Below are positions 1 to 9,982 of a DNA stretch of 64,000 bases, piece after piece. Every line of letters starts with the position of its first letter. The first letter of the stretch is position 1. This DNA is from Rubrivivax sp. (lineage in GTDB: Bacteria; Pseudomonadota; Gammaproteobacteria; Burkholderiales; Burkholderiaceae_C): positions 1 to 64,000 of the forward strand of contig JALHPF010000004.1 of NCBI GenBank assembly GCA_022842595.1, given 5' to 3'. The notes beneath the pieces are model-generated. The model saw only the letters and a program-made list of their open reading frames with translations, had not been told where the DNA came from and did not search any database. The position numbers and the translations under genes are program-made.

Positions 1-241
1 CCGGCGGCGGTGGCGGCGGTGCCGGCTCGGGCACAGGCCTCGGCGCGGCCACCTGCGGCACGGCAGCCCACAGCTCGGCAACAGCGGCGGCCTCGGGCGG
101 GCGCGAGCGCCAGTCGACAGCCGCCGTCAGCGCGAACAGCAAGCCGATATGCGCACCCACGGCCAGCACCGCGCCGCGGCCCATGCCGCCAGGCGGCTGA
201 GGCAGCAGCGCGTCACGGCGGGCGATAGTGGCGGTGGCCAT
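1..241 (-). CDS. tolA: Cell envelope integrity protein TolA, N-terminal part (runs off the window start)
   Basis: Reverse-strand translation MATATIARRDALLPQPPGGMGRGAVLAVGAHIGLLFALTAAVDWRSRPPEAAAVAELWAAVPQVAAPRPVPEPAPPPPP: single N-terminal TM then Pro/Ala-rich; directly downstream of tolR. Confidence 0.8.
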   Translation of the reverse strand, partial: MATATIARRDALLPQPPGGMGRGAVLAVGAHIGLLFALTAAVDWRSRPPEAAAVAELWAAVPQVAAPRPVPEPAPPPPPP

Positions 242-259
242 CGGCGGTCTCGTGGCCCG

Positions 260-691
<432 letters not shown>

Positions 692-718
692 CAGCGACGC
701 CCGGCCGCCCGAGGGCGC

Positions 719-840
719 TGATGCGCCCCCTTGGGGGGCTGAGCCCGCACCGAGCGGGCGCCTGCGCGCCCGCGAGTGGCTGGCGAAGGCCTTGCGGCCT
801 GCCAGCCGCAAGGCAGCGAACGAAGTGAGCTTGGGGGCCA
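719..840. repeat. GC-rich palindromic intergenic repeat, copy 1 (between tolQ and tolR)
   Basis: Starts GCCCCCTTGGGGGGC, ends AGCGAACGAAGTGAGCTTGGGGGC, internal dyads GCCCGC-ACCGA-GCGGGC and CTGGC-GAA-GGCC-TTGC-GGCC-T-GCCAG; termini resemble 56264-56307. Confidence 0.6.
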
Positions 841-845
841 GTTCA

Positions 846-1559
846 TCAGCGGTAACCTGAAGGTGTGCCTGCCGTGGCCGAGCCGCTGGGCGGCGTGCCG
901 GCATTGCGCTGCAGGATGTTGCTGAACTCCTCGATGAAGCTCTCGAACTGGATCGCGATGCGGTCGATGTCGCGGGCGAAGCGGTTGTAGGCCACCACCG
1001 CTGGAATCGCCGCGAACAGGCCGATGGCCGTGGCCACCAGCGCTTCGGCAATGCCCGGGGCCACGGTGGCCAGCGTGACCTGCTGCAGGTTCGACAAGCC
1101 GACGAAGGCGTGCATGATCCCCCAGACCGTGCCGAACAGGCCGATGTAGGGCGAGACCGAACCCACCGTGGCCAGGAAGCTGAGCCTGCTTTCGACCACG
1201 TCCAGTTCACGCTGGTAGCTCGCGCGCATGGCGCGGCGCGCGCCGTCCAGCTGCACGCCGGCGTCCATGCGTTTTTCGCGCAACTTCAGGAATTCGCGCA
1301 TGCCGCTGGCGAAGATGCGTTCGAGCGGCGCGGTCTCGGCCTTGTTGTTCACGGCCTGCTGCATCTCGGTGAGGCTCTTGCCCGACCAGAATTCCCGTTC
1401 GAAGTCTTCGTTGGCATTGCGCACGCGCTTCAGGCCGAAGAGCTTGCCGAAGATGACGGTCCAGCTGGCCAGCGACATCGCGGCCAGGCCAGCCATCACC
1501 AGCTGCACCACCAGGCTGGCTTGCAGGACGAGCGATGTGATCGACATGTCGGCGTTCAT
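846..1559 (-). CDS. tolQ: Protein TolQ
   Basis: MotA/TolQ/ExbB proton channel features: VGSVSPYIGLFGTVWGIMHAFVGLSNLQQVTLATVAPGIAEALVATAIGLFAAIPAVVAYN. Confidence 0.95.
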   Translation of the reverse strand: MNADMSITSLVLQASLVVQLVMAGLAAMSLASWTVIFGKLFGLKRVRNANEDFEREFWSGKSLTEMQQAVNNKAETAPLERIFASGMREFLKLREKRMDAGVQLDGARRAMRASYQRELDVVESRLSFLATVGSVSPYIGLFGTVWGIMHAFVGLSNLQQVTLATVAPGIAEALVATAIGLFAAIPAVVAYNRFARDIDRIAIQFESFIEEFSNILQRNAGTPPSGSATAGTPSGYR

Positions 1560-1972
1560 GGCAGGTGTTCGCCCAATCTTGTAATGAGGGCGCCGGGAAT
1601 GCGCCGGGGTTTGAAGGTGTGCTGGTCGACACAGCCGATGCGGATCTCGCCTTCGGCCAGCAAGCGTGGCCCGCACCAGGCCTGCTGGGTCAGCTGCATC
1701 GACGCCCGGCCCATTTGCAGGGGCCGTACCGTCACGCGCAACTCGTCGTCCAGCCGGGCCGGCGACAGGTAGCGCAGCTGGGTGTCGCTGACGATGAAGA
1801 TCGCGCCCGTGCTTTCGCGCAGCGCCTGCTGCTGCAGCCCCAGGCTGCGCAGCCATTCGGTGCGGGCACGTTCGAAGAACTTCAGGTAGTTGGCGTAGAA
1901 CACCACGCCACCGGCGTCGGTGTCTTCCCAATACACGCGGATCGTTTGCTGGAACAGGGCGGGCTCAGTCAT
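1556..1972 (-). CDS. ybgC: Tol-Pal system-associated acyl-CoA thioesterase YbgC
   Basis: Hotdog-fold motif YWEDTDAGGVVFYANYLKFFERARTEWLR; overlaps the tolQ start by 4 bp. Confidence 0.93.
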   Translation of the reverse strand: MTEPALFQQTIRVYWEDTDAGGVVFYANYLKFFERARTEWLRSLGLQQQALRESTGAIFIVSDTQLRYLSPARLDDELRVTVRPLQMGRASMQLTQQAWCGPRLLAEGEIRIGCVDQHTFKPRRIPGALITRLGEHLP

Positions 1973-2018
1973 CGGCAGCGGGATTATCCCGTGCCGGCCG
2001 GCCTGGCCCCGCCAGCGG

Positions 2019-2477
2019 TCAGGGCAGGACGCGCCGGGCCACTGGGCCCCACAGCGGATGGCCCACTTCCGACTTGCTGAGTGCAAAGCCCGGATCAGTG
2101 GCGCGGGCGGCGCGGAATGCCGCTTCGCACTCGGCCAGGCGCTCGCTGGTGCAGGTGATGAAGGCCAGCAGCTTGTGCGCGCTGGCGCGGTCGCGCGGGC
2201 TCTGCAGGCCGGCGTCCAGGGCGCGGCGCAGGGCGGCTTCGGCCTGGGCGTACTGGGCGTCGTCGTAGGCGCGCATGCCGTCGAACAGGGCCCGTTCGGC
2301 GGGCCGTTCGAGCATCTCGGCCAGGCCCACGGGGGGCGGCGGTGTGGCGGGCGCAGCCGCAGGCGGTGCCGCACAGGCCGACAGCAGCGCCACGATGGCG
2401 ATAAACAGGGTCAGGCCCGGGCGGAACGGTTCGGCAGGCGGGGGCAGGCAGGCAGGCAGTGTGCGCAATCGGCTCAT
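2019..2477 (-). CDS. TssQ-like T6SS-associated lipoprotein with TPR-like repeats
   Basis: Lipobox LLSACA; AHKLLAFITCTSERLAECEAAFRAARATDPGFALSKSEVGHPLWGPV; directly downstream of a Ser/Thr kinase. Confidence 0.65.
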   Translation of the reverse strand: MSRLRTLPACLPPPAEPFRPGLTLFIAIVALLSACAAPPAAAPATPPPPVGLAEMLERPAERALFDGMRAYDDAQYAQAEAALRRALDAGLQSPRDRASAHKLLAFITCTSERLAECEAAFRAARATDPGFALSKSEVGHPLWGPVARRVLP

Positions 2478-2482
2478 GGCGG

Positions 2483-4276
2483 TCAGGGTCCGAAACGGTG
2501 GCGCAGCGTCGCCGGTTTGTCGGCATTCACCTGGACCGTGGCCACGAAAGGCGGAAAGTCCTCGTTGCGCACGGTGATGGTGTGCGTGCCTTCGTTGAGC
2601 GTCAGGCGTGTCAGTGGCGGTGTCGTGCCGGCGGGGGTGCCGTCGACCTCGACCCGGCCCCAGGGCGAGATGGCCAGCTGCACGCTGCCGGTGGCTGTTG
2701 CCGGGCGCACGGCAGAGGCAGGCGCCAGGGGCTTCGGCGCCGCAGGCCTCGGTCTGGTGGCCGCAGGGGCCGCCGGTTTGGCGCCGATGCTGCCCGGGGC
2801 GGGCGGCGCAGCTGCAGCCGTCGTCGCGGCGCCAGTCGCCGCGACCTCGGGTTCGACGGCTGGGCTCTTGGCGACTGATGCTGCACTGGCCGCAGGCGCC
2901 AGTTTTTCGCCCGGTGGCAGGGCGGCCAGCGCGGTGGCTGTGGCGGCAGTCTCCGCCCTATCGGCAGCGTCGGCGGCTGGCCGGCGCCGCAGCATCACGG
3001 CACCCAGGCCCACGGCCGCGAGCAAGCCACCCAGCAACAGCACCGGCCGCAGCCGCGCGGGCGGCGGGGCGGTCTTGCGCGGCGAGGGCGCAGTCACGTG
3101 TGGCGTCGGGGCTCGCGCCGGGCGGCTGGCATGGGTCTCGGTCCAGCGGCGCAAGCTCATCGACATCTCGATGGCATTGGCGAAGCGTTCGGTCGGGTCC
3201 CGCGCCATGGCCCGGGCGGCGATGTCCGAGAGCGCCTTGGGCACGCCCGGCCGCACTTCATGCGCCGGCGCCGGGTGCAGCGTGAGCACCGCGGTTTGAA
3301 TCTGCTCGACCGAATCGCCGCCGAAGGCCTTGCGGCCGGTCAGCAGCTCATACAGCACGGTGCCCAGGGCGTAGAGGTCGGTGCGGGCGTCCACGGTCTC
3401 GCCGCGCACCTGTTCTGGCGCCTGATAGTGCGGCGAGCCGGCCACCGTGCCGTCCAGCGCGGGTGCGGCCGTGCCGTTGGCGATGCGGGCGATGCCGAAG
3501 TCCAGGACCTTGGGCCGGTCGCGGCCGACGAGGAAGATGTTGGCGGGTTTGATGTCGCAGTGCACGACGCCGCGGCCATGCGCATAGGCCAGCGCGTCGG
3601 CCACGCGGCGCACCAGCACGGCAGCCACGCGCGGGCTGGGCACCCAGCCGCTGGCCAGCGCATGGCGCATGTCGCGGCCCTGCAGGCGTTCCATGGCGAT
3701 GTACACGCCATGCGCCGACAGCCCGGCATCGAATACGGTGACGATGTAGGCGTGGTTCAGGCTGGCGGCAGCCCGCGCCTCGTTCAGGATCATGCCGTCG
3801 AGCGACACCCGCAGCGGTGTGGGCAGGTCGAACTGCAGCGTCTTCACGGCCACGGTGCGTGACAGCAGCGGGTCCCAGGCCTCGTGCACCTGGCCCAGGC
3901 CACCCTGGCCCAGGCGCGACTTCAGCGCGTAGCGGCCCACGTGCGACAGCGTCGGCTGCGACTTCGTGACGGTGTCGGCTTCGGCTTCTTCGGGGCTGCG
4001 GCCGCTGGTGCCGGTCCTGCCTGGCGGGCGCGAGTCGCGGATCTGGCTGTCCATGACCTGCGAATCGACCTGGGAATCAACTTGCGAATCGACTTGCGAG
4101 TCCATCACGTCGCTCGGCGTGGGCTCGTCCTGCACGTCGATGTCCAGGTCCGGGGGGTCGAAATCGCGCGCGGCAGGGGGCAACGTGGCCTCGGTCGCGG
4201 CGAATTCCGTCGTCGCGTCGTTGCCCCGGTCGCGTTCCGTGCGCTTGCTGCGCTTGCCAAAGAAGTGATAACCCAC
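2483..4276 (-). CDS. Serine/threonine protein kinase with C-terminal TM and PEGA-like domain
   Basis: GRYALKSRLGQGGLGQVHEAWDPLLSRTVAVK, VVHCDIKPANIFLV, DFGIARIA, TM segment LRPVLLLGGLLAAVGLGAVML, C-terminal VEVDGTPAGTTPPLTRLTLNEGTHTITVRNEDFPPF. Confidence 0.9.
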   Translation of the reverse strand: MGYHFFGKRSKRTERDRGNDATTEFAATEATLPPAARDFDPPDLDIDVQDEPTPSDVMDSQVDSQVDSQVDSQVMDSQIRDSRPPGRTGTSGRSPEEAEADTVTKSQPTLSHVGRYALKSRLGQGGLGQVHEAWDPLLSRTVAVKTLQFDLPTPLRVSLDGMILNEARAAASLNHAYIVTVFDAGLSAHGVYIAMERLQGRDMRHALASGWVPSPRVAAVLVRRVADALAYAHGRGVVHCDIKPANIFLVGRDRPKVLDFGIARIANGTAAPALDGTVAGSPHYQAPEQVRGETVDARTDLYALGTVLYELLTGRKAFGGDSVEQIQTAVLTLHPAPAHEVRPGVPKALSDIAARAMARDPTERFANAIEMSMSLRRWTETHASRPARAPTPHVTAPSPRKTAPPPARLRPVLLLGGLLAAVGLGAVMLRRRPAADAADRAETAATATALAALPPGEKLAPAASAASVAKSPAVEPEVAATGAATTAAAAPPAPGSIGAKPAAPAATRPRPAAPKPLAPASAVRPATATGSVQLAISPWGRVEVDGTPAGTTPPLTRLTLNEGTHTITVRNEDFPPFVATVQVNADKPATLRHRFGP

Positions 4277-4332
4277 GGTGCAGCAGCTTACGCACCGCGG
4301 CCCGGCCCGAAGGCGGGAAAAGGGAGGCCGTG

Positions 4333-5529
4333 TCAGCCCAGTTCGCGGGCCAGCCGGGCCACGGCAGTTTCCAGCTGTGCCATGCTGCTGGCGAAAGACA
4401 GGCGTACGAAGCGACCGGCCGCGGCCGGGCCGAAGTCGCGCCCCGGGGTCAGCGCCACATGGGCGCGGCGCATCATCTCGAAGCTGAATTCCCAGCTGCT
4501 GGGCATGGCCGGCGTGAGGAAGCGCGAGCAGTCGGCCCAGACGTAGAAGGCGCCGTCGGGCGCCACCGGCACGTCGAACCCGATGCGCTGCAGCGCCGGC
4601 ACGATGAAGTCACGGCGGCGGCGAAACTCGTCGCGCCGGGCTTCGTATTCGGCAATGGCGGCGTCGTCGAAGCAGGCCAGCGCGGCGTGCTGGGCCAGCG
4701 TCGACGGGCAGATGAACAGGTTCTGCGCGAGCTTTTCCACCGGCGCCACCAGTTCCGGAGGCAGCACCATCCAGCCCAGCCGCCAGCCGGTCATGCTGAA
4801 GTACTTCGAGAAGCTGTTGATCGAGACGATGTCCTCACCCAGCGCCAGTGCGCTGTGGCCGAAGGCCGATTCGTAGCTCAGCCCGAGGTAGATCTCGTCG
4901 ACCAGGGTGACGCCGCCGCGGGCGCGCACCACCTCGGCGATGCGCGCCATCTCGCCTGGCGCGATCGACGTGCCGGTGGGGTTGCTCGGCGACGCAAGCA
5001 GCACGCCGCGCGTGGCCGGCCCCCAGGCTGCGGCGACGCTCGCGGCGTCGAGCTGGAAACGTTGCTCGGGCCCGGCCGGGAGCAGCTGCGCCCGGGCCCC
5101 GGCGGCGGCAACGAAGTGCCGGTTGCAGGGGTAGCTGGGGTCGGGCATGAGCACGTCGTCGCCGGGCTCGAACAGTGCCAGGCAGATGAGCTGCAGGGCC
5201 GCCGAAGCCCCGGCCGTGACGACGATGCGCGCCGGGTCGATCTGCAGCCCGAACCTGGTGTCGTACCAGGCGGCGATGCGCTCGCGCAGCGCCGGCAGGC
5301 CGGTGGCCTGCGTGTACTGCGTGTGGCCGCCCGCCAGGCAGGCCTGGGCCGCGGCGAGCACGGGTGCGGCGGCCGTGAAGTCCGGCTCGCCGATGTTCAG
5401 GTAGATCATCGGCTCGCCGCCCAGCGCCGGGTCGCAGGCCGGGCTGCGCGCAATCTCCTGGGCCGCCTTGGCACATTCCATGACCCAGAACGGGTCGATG
5501 TGCTGCAGCCGGGTGGCTGTTCGGATCAC
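4333..5529 (-). CDS. Pyridoxal phosphate-dependent class I/II aminotransferase
   Basis: LNIGEPDFTAAAPVL, SNPTGTSI, VDEIYLGLSYE, SINSFSKYFSMTGWRLGW. Confidence 0.92.
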   Translation of the reverse strand: MIRTATRLQHIDPFWVMECAKAAQEIARSPACDPALGGEPMIYLNIGEPDFTAAAPVLAAAQACLAGGHTQYTQATGLPALRERIAAWYDTRFGLQIDPARIVVTAGASAALQLICLALFEPGDDVLMPDPSYPCNRHFVAAAGARAQLLPAGPEQRFQLDAASVAAAWGPATRGVLLASPSNPTGTSIAPGEMARIAEVVRARGGVTLVDEIYLGLSYESAFGHSALALGEDIVSINSFSKYFSMTGWRLGWMVLPPELVAPVEKLAQNLFICPSTLAQHAALACFDDAAIAEYEARRDEFRRRRDFIVPALQRIGFDVPVAPDGAFYVWADCSRFLTPAMPSSWEFSFEMMRRAHVALTPGRDFGPAAAGRFVRLSFASSMAQLETAVARLARELG

Positions 5530-5558
5530 GGGGAATTCACGCCCACATCAGGCGCCGG

Positions 5559-6089
5559 TCATGCGCGCGGGCGGTGCGGCCGCGGCGGGCGCGGTTGGCT
5601 GGCTTCGACCGGCCGCAGTTCAGCCGAGGCCTTGTCGAGCACGCCGTTGACGTACTTGTGGCCGTCGGTGCCACCGAAGGCCTTGGCCAGTTCCACGGCC
5701 TCGTTGATGGCCACGCGGTAGGGGATGTCCAGGCAATGGGTCATTTCGTAGCAGCCGATCATCAGCACGGCATGTTCCACCGGCGAGAGCTGGGCCACCG
5801 GGCGGTCGATGTGGCGGGCCAGCACGGCATCGAGCGTGGCAGCCTGCTCGATGCCGCCATGGAGCAGCGCATCGAAGTGGGCGCGGTCGCATTTGCCGAA
5901 GTCGTCCAGCTCACGCAGGTTGGCGATGATGTCGCCTTCGCTGGCGCCTGACAGCAGCCACTGGTACAGGCCCTGCAGCGCAAATTCACGCGCGCGGCGG
6001 CGGCCCGACTTGGGCTGCGGCTTCTTCGGCGCCGGGGCGGCTGGATCGGGGTTGGCGGCGGCCGCGGCGGCGGGGGTGTCGTCGCTCAC
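5559..6089 (-). CDS. nusB: Transcription antitermination factor NusB
   Basis: [18 protein letters not shown] ... [47 protein letters not shown]; adjacent to ribH. Confidence 0.95.
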   Translation of the reverse strand: MSDDTPAAAAAANPDPAAPAPKKPQPKSGRRRAREFALQGLYQWLLSGASEGDIIANLRELDDFGKCDRAHFDALLHGGIEQAATLDAVLARHIDRPVAQLSPVEHAVLMIGCYEMTHCLDIPYRVAINEAVELAKAFGGTDGHKYVNGVLDKASAELRPVEASQPRPPRPHRPRA

Positions 6090-6562
6090 GAAAGCTCTTC
6101 CAGCAGGTTGGCCATCTCGACGGCCACGCGCGCGGCGTCGCGGCCCTTGTCCTCGGCACGGGCCCAGGCCTGCGCTTCGTCCTCGACGGTGAGGATGGCG
6201 TTGGCCACGGGCAGGCCATGGTCCAGCGCGACGCGCGTGACGCCAGCGCCGCTTTCGTTGGCCACCAGCTCGAAGTGGTAGGTCTCGCCGCGAATGATGC
6301 AGCCCAGGGCGATGAGCGCGTCGAAGTCGCCCGAAGCGGCCATGGCCTTCAACGCGATCGGAATCTCCAGCGCCCCCGGCACCTGCACCAGCCGGATGTC
6401 GCCGGGGTCGACCTCAAGGCGGTCGAGCTCGGCCAGGCAGGCGCTGGCCAGCTTGCTGGTGAGGGCGTCGTTGAAGCGGGCGCGAACGATGCCGATGCGC
6501 AGGCCTTCGCCCAGCAAGTCGGCCAGCAGTTCGTCGGTGGTGCCTTTGTCGGCTTCCAGCAT
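6086..6562 (-). CDS. ribH: 6,7-dimethyl-8-ribityllumazine synthase
   Basis: [54 protein letters not shown]. Confidence 0.96.
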   Translation of the reverse strand: MLEADKGTTDELLADLLGEGLRIGIVRARFNDALTSKLASACLAELDRLEVDPGDIRLVQVPGALEIPIALKAMAASGDFDALIALGCIIRGETYHFELVANESGAGVTRVALDHGLPVANAILTVEDEAQAWARAEDKGRDAARVAVEMANLLEELS

Positions 6563-6578
6563 GGTGTCGTGTTCTCGT

Positions 6579-7685
6579 TCAGGCGGCCTTGCCCGGGGCG
6601 GGGCGGAAGCCGGTGATTTCCAGGCCGTAGCCGGTCATGCTGGGCATGCGCCGCGGGTTGCCGAGCAGCTGCATGCGGCGAACGCCGAGTTCGCGCAATA
6701 TCTGCGCGCCCACGCCATAGGTGCGCAGGTCCATCTGCGCACGCGGCGCCGGCGCTGCGGCTTCGGCGGGCAGAAGCTGTGGCAGCAGGTGGGCGGCGTC
6801 CTGCCCGCAGTTGAGCAGCACGGCGACGCCGTGGCGGCTGGCCTGCAGCGCCTGCAAAGCCGCCGGCAAGGGCCAGGAATGGCCGCTGTGGGCGCTGTCC
6901 AGCAGGTCCAGCGCGGTGAAGGGTTCGTGCACGCGCACCGGCACCTCGTCCTGGGCCGACCATTGCCCATGCGACAGCGCCAGATGCACGCCGCCGCTCT
7001 TGTCGCGGAAGGCGGTGCAGTCGAACGCACCCTGCGGGGTCTGCAGGCGGCGGCTGCCGGCGCGTTCGATCAGGGTTTCATTGCGGCTGCGGTAGCCGAT
7101 GAGGTCGGCGATCGTGCCGATCTTCAGGCCATGCTCGCGCGCAAAGACCTGCAGGTCGGGCAGGCGCGCCATCGTGCCGTCGTCCTTCATCACCTCGCAG
7201 ATCACGGCCGCGGGCTGAAGTCCGGCCATGCCGGCCAGGTCGCAGCCGGCTTCGGTGTGGCCGGCGCGCATGAGCACGCCGCCGTCCTGGGCTTGCAGCG
7301 GGAAGATATGGCCAGGCTGCACGAGATCGCTGGCCTTGGCGTCGCGCGCGACAGCCACCTGGACGGTGCGCGCGCGGTCAGCGGCCGAGATGCCCGTGGT
7401 GACGCCGGTGGCGGCTTCGATCGACACGGTGAAGGCGGTGCCGTGCTTGGTACCGTTGCGGCTGGCCATGGGCGGCAGCTGCAGGTATTCGCAGCGCTCG
7501 CGCGTGAGCGTCAGACAGATCAGGCCACGCGCGTGGCGAGCCATGAAATTGATGGCTTCGGGGGTGACGTGTTCGGCAGCGAGCACGAGGTCACCCTCGT
7601 TTTCGCGGTCTTCCTCGTCGACGAGGATGACCATGCGGCCGGCAGCCAGTTCAGCCACCAGCTCGGGGACAGGGGAAATCGACAT
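6579..7685 (-). CDS. ribBA: 3,4-dihydroxy-2-butanone-4-phosphate synthase / GTP cyclohydrolase II-like bifunctional protein
   Basis: [42 protein letters not shown]-terminal GCH II-like region ending in [38 protein letters not shown]. Confidence 0.93.
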   Translation of the reverse strand: MSISPVPELVAELAAGRMVILVDEEDRENEGDLVLAAEHVTPEAINFMARHARGLICLTLTRERCEYLQLPPMASRNGTKHGTAFTVSIEAATGVTTGISAADRARTVQVAVARDAKASDLVQPGHIFPLQAQDGGVLMRAGHTEAGCDLAGMAGLQPAAVICEVMKDDGTMARLPDLQVFAREHGLKIGTIADLIGYRSRNETLIERAGSRRLQTPQGAFDCTAFRDKSGGVHLALSHGQWSAQDEVPVRVHEPFTALDLLDSAHSGHSWPLPAALQALQASRHGVAVLLNCGQDAAHLLPQLLPAEAAAPAPRAQMDLRTYGVGAQILRELGVRRMQLLGNPRRMPSMTGYGLEITGFRPAPGKAA

Positions 7686-7817
7686 GCCCGGATTGTAGGT
7701 GGCCACCCAAGACGGGGATGTCGCCAGGGTGCCTGCGGCCGCACCCGCATCAAGACGCGCAGGATCCGCAGATCCCGCCCGGATACCCGCCTGAGAGTGC
7801 CCGAGAGGGCCTGAGAA

Positions 7818-8618
7818 TCAGACCGCGTCGACCGCGCGCAGGCGCAGCATGCTGCGCCGCTTGATCGATGGCAGGACCAGGCCCAACCCGCAAGCGAAGA
7901 GGATCAAGGTCTGGGGCTCGGGGACTGCAGTTCCCACGACGAGGTCATCGAGGCCGACCAGGTCGTAGCTGTCGATGTCGTCGGGATCCAACTGGGTCAG
8001 TGTGAAGACCACTCGATTGAAGCTGATCTCGGTGTTCAGATACCCGTAGAACAACAGCGAACCATTCTGGCCGCCACCCGGCCCTACAAGGATGTTGTCG
8101 ACGAGGGGCTGATCGCCATTGAACAGGGCGAGCCTCAGCGACCCGCCGAAGTCTCCGAAATCGGTCCCGTAAAAGCCGATGGCCTGGACGCCGGAAGTCA
8201 GCGTCAAGGTGAACGAGGCACTCGTTTCCCACCAATTGCCGGCGCCGGGGGAAGATGTGTTGAAGCGCCCGGTGCTGACGCCACCGATGAAAGTCCGGTT
8301 CTCGATGAGCGTCGTCCCGAGCGCACCAGGGTTGCGGTACATCGCTCCTGCTCCGCCCAGGACCGCTTGCGGGCTGACCACGGTGGGCTGCGTGCCGGCG
8401 ATGAAGGACGCTCCGTCGAAGCTTTCCCTGGCGTCGGTCAAGAGGCTGGCAATGAAGGCGTTGCGCGCGGTCTGCGCCGATCCGCCAGGCGGCACCACGC
8501 CAGCCGCGAAAGGGTCGTTGCCGAAAAAGATGCGCACTTCCGCACCCGATGGTCCCGCGCCAAACGCCGCGACGGCGGCTAGCAATACGCTTGGAATCAG
8601 TCGCTTGGGGCTGGGCAT
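7818..8618 (-). CDS. PEP-CTERM sorting-signal protein (secreted)
   Basis: N-terminal signal peptide MPSPKRLIPSVLLAAVAAFGAGPSGAE; C-terminal VPEPQTLILFACGLGLVLPSIKRR. Confidence 0.82.
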   Translation of the reverse strand: MPSPKRLIPSVLLAAVAAFGAGPSGAEVRIFFGNDPFAAGVVPPGGSAQTARNAFIASLLTDARESFDGASFIAGTQPTVVSPQAVLGGAGAMYRNPGALGTTLIENRTFIGGVSTGRFNTSSPGAGNWWETSASFTLTLTSGVQAIGFYGTDFGDFGGSLRLALFNGDQPLVDNILVGPGGGQNGSLLFYGYLNTEISFNRVVFTLTQLDPDDIDSYDLVGLDDLVVGTAVPEPQTLILFACGLGLVLPSIKRRSMLRLRAVDAV

Positions 8619-8770
8619 GAACGCTCCGGGAAAGCACCCCAGTTCGTTGGCTGCCGCACAAAGGCCCACACGGGCCAAGATGCAAGCAAACGTGTCTGGG
8701 TTGGCGGGATACTAGCCTTGCGCCCCGTCGCAACAACCCCCCATTCAAGCGGCGCCGGCCAGGGCGAGCG

Positions 8771-9928
8771 TCACAGTGATGAAAGCGTCTGCGAGTGCCA
8801 GAAGTCGTCGTCGACACGCTTCAGCCGCAGACGCAGGTCGGTTCCCAGTCGTTCTGCCTGCAGCCATTCGAAGCGCGGCGCGTCGCCCAGCGCAGCCAGG
8901 GGCTGCCAGTCAACCATGCCCCGGCCCGGTCCCAGCAGCAGCGGCGCCTGGTAGACCAGCAGTTCGTCGACCAGGCCTTCACGCAGCAGGGCACCGCTGA
9001 GCGCCGCACCGGCCTCGACATGCACTTCGTTGGCGTCGCGGGCGGCCAGCCAGGCCAGCAGGGCGTGCAGGTCGATGCGGCCTTCGGCGGTGGCGGCCAG
9101 GGCCACGGTCTGCGCGCCGGCGCTGCCCAGGGCCTGGGCCCGCCGCGCAGCATCGGCGTCGCCATGAACGCCGGCAACGACGCAGCCGCCGGGCAGGCTG
9201 ATCAGTTGCGCGTCGGCCGGCGTGCGGAATTGGCTGTCTGCCACCACCCGCAGCGGCTGCCAGCTGCCCGCACGGCCGCGCACGTCCAGGCGCGGGTTGT
9301 CGGCGATCACGGTGCCGACACCCGTGACGACGACCGAAGCGCGCTGGCGCCAGGCGTGGCCGTCGGCGCGGGCTTCGCTGGACGTGATCCATTGGCTGCT
9401 GCCGTCGGGCAGCGCGGTGCGGCCGTCGAGGCTGGTCGCCAGCTTCATGCGCACCCAGGGCCGACCGCGTGCCACGCGCGAGAAGAAGCCGATGTTCAGC
9501 TGCCAGGCGGCAGCGGCCAGATCGGCGTCGACACCGTCGACCACCACACCGGCAGCGCGCAGACGTGCCGCGCCTTGGCCCGCCACCTGTGCAAAGGGGT
9601 CACGCACGGCCACCACCACCCGCGCCACGCCCGCGGCCACGAGCGCGTCGCAGCAGGGCGGTGTGCGACCGTGATGGGCACAGGGCTCCAGCGTTACCCA
9701 GGCGGTGGCCCCGCGCACCTGGGCGCCTGCGGCGGCGGCCGCGCGCAGGGCCATGACTTCGGCATGGGCCTGGCCCGGCGGCTGGGTGGCACCCACGCCG
9801 AGTACTTGCCCGTCGGCATGCCCGATGACGCAGCCCACGCGCGGATTGGGCTCGGTGTTGCCGATCGCCGTGGCGGCCAGCGCCAGGGCTTCGGTCATGC
9901 GCTGTCGGTCCAGTACGGCCTGCTGCAT
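8771..9928 (-). CDS. ribD: Bifunctional diaminohydroxyphosphoribosylaminopyrimidine deaminase / 5-amino-6-(5-phosphoribosylamino)uracil reductase
   Basis: GNTEPNPRVGCVI, HAEVMAL, TAWVTLEPCAHHGRTPPCCDALV, RPWVRMKLATSLDGRTAL. Confidence 0.96.
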   Translation of the reverse strand: MQQAVLDRQRMTEALALAATAIGNTEPNPRVGCVIGHADGQVLGVGATQPPGQAHAEVMALRAAAAAGAQVRGATAWVTLEPCAHHGRTPPCCDALVAAGVARVVVAVRDPFAQVAGQGAARLRAAGVVVDGVDADLAAAAWQLNIGFFSRVARGRPWVRMKLATSLDGRTALPDGSSQWITSSEARADGHAWRQRASVVVTGVGTVIADNPRLDVRGRAGSWQPLRVVADSQFRTPADAQLISLPGGCVVAGVHGDADAARRAQALGSAGAQTVALAATAEGRIDLHALLAWLAARDANEVHVEAGAALSGALLREGLVDELLVYQAPLLLGPGRGMVDWQPLAALGDAPRFEWLQAERLGTDLRLRLKRVDDDFWHSQTLSSL

Positions 9929-9982
9929 GGCCGGCAGTATCCCAGGGCCGCGTTGCCCGGCCGCTTCAGGGCAGCCTGCGGG

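Noticed and set aside
7686-7817. FMN riboswitch upstream of ribBA
   Set aside because: No AGGGGGTG...GTCAGCAGA-type consensus could be found by reading either strand.
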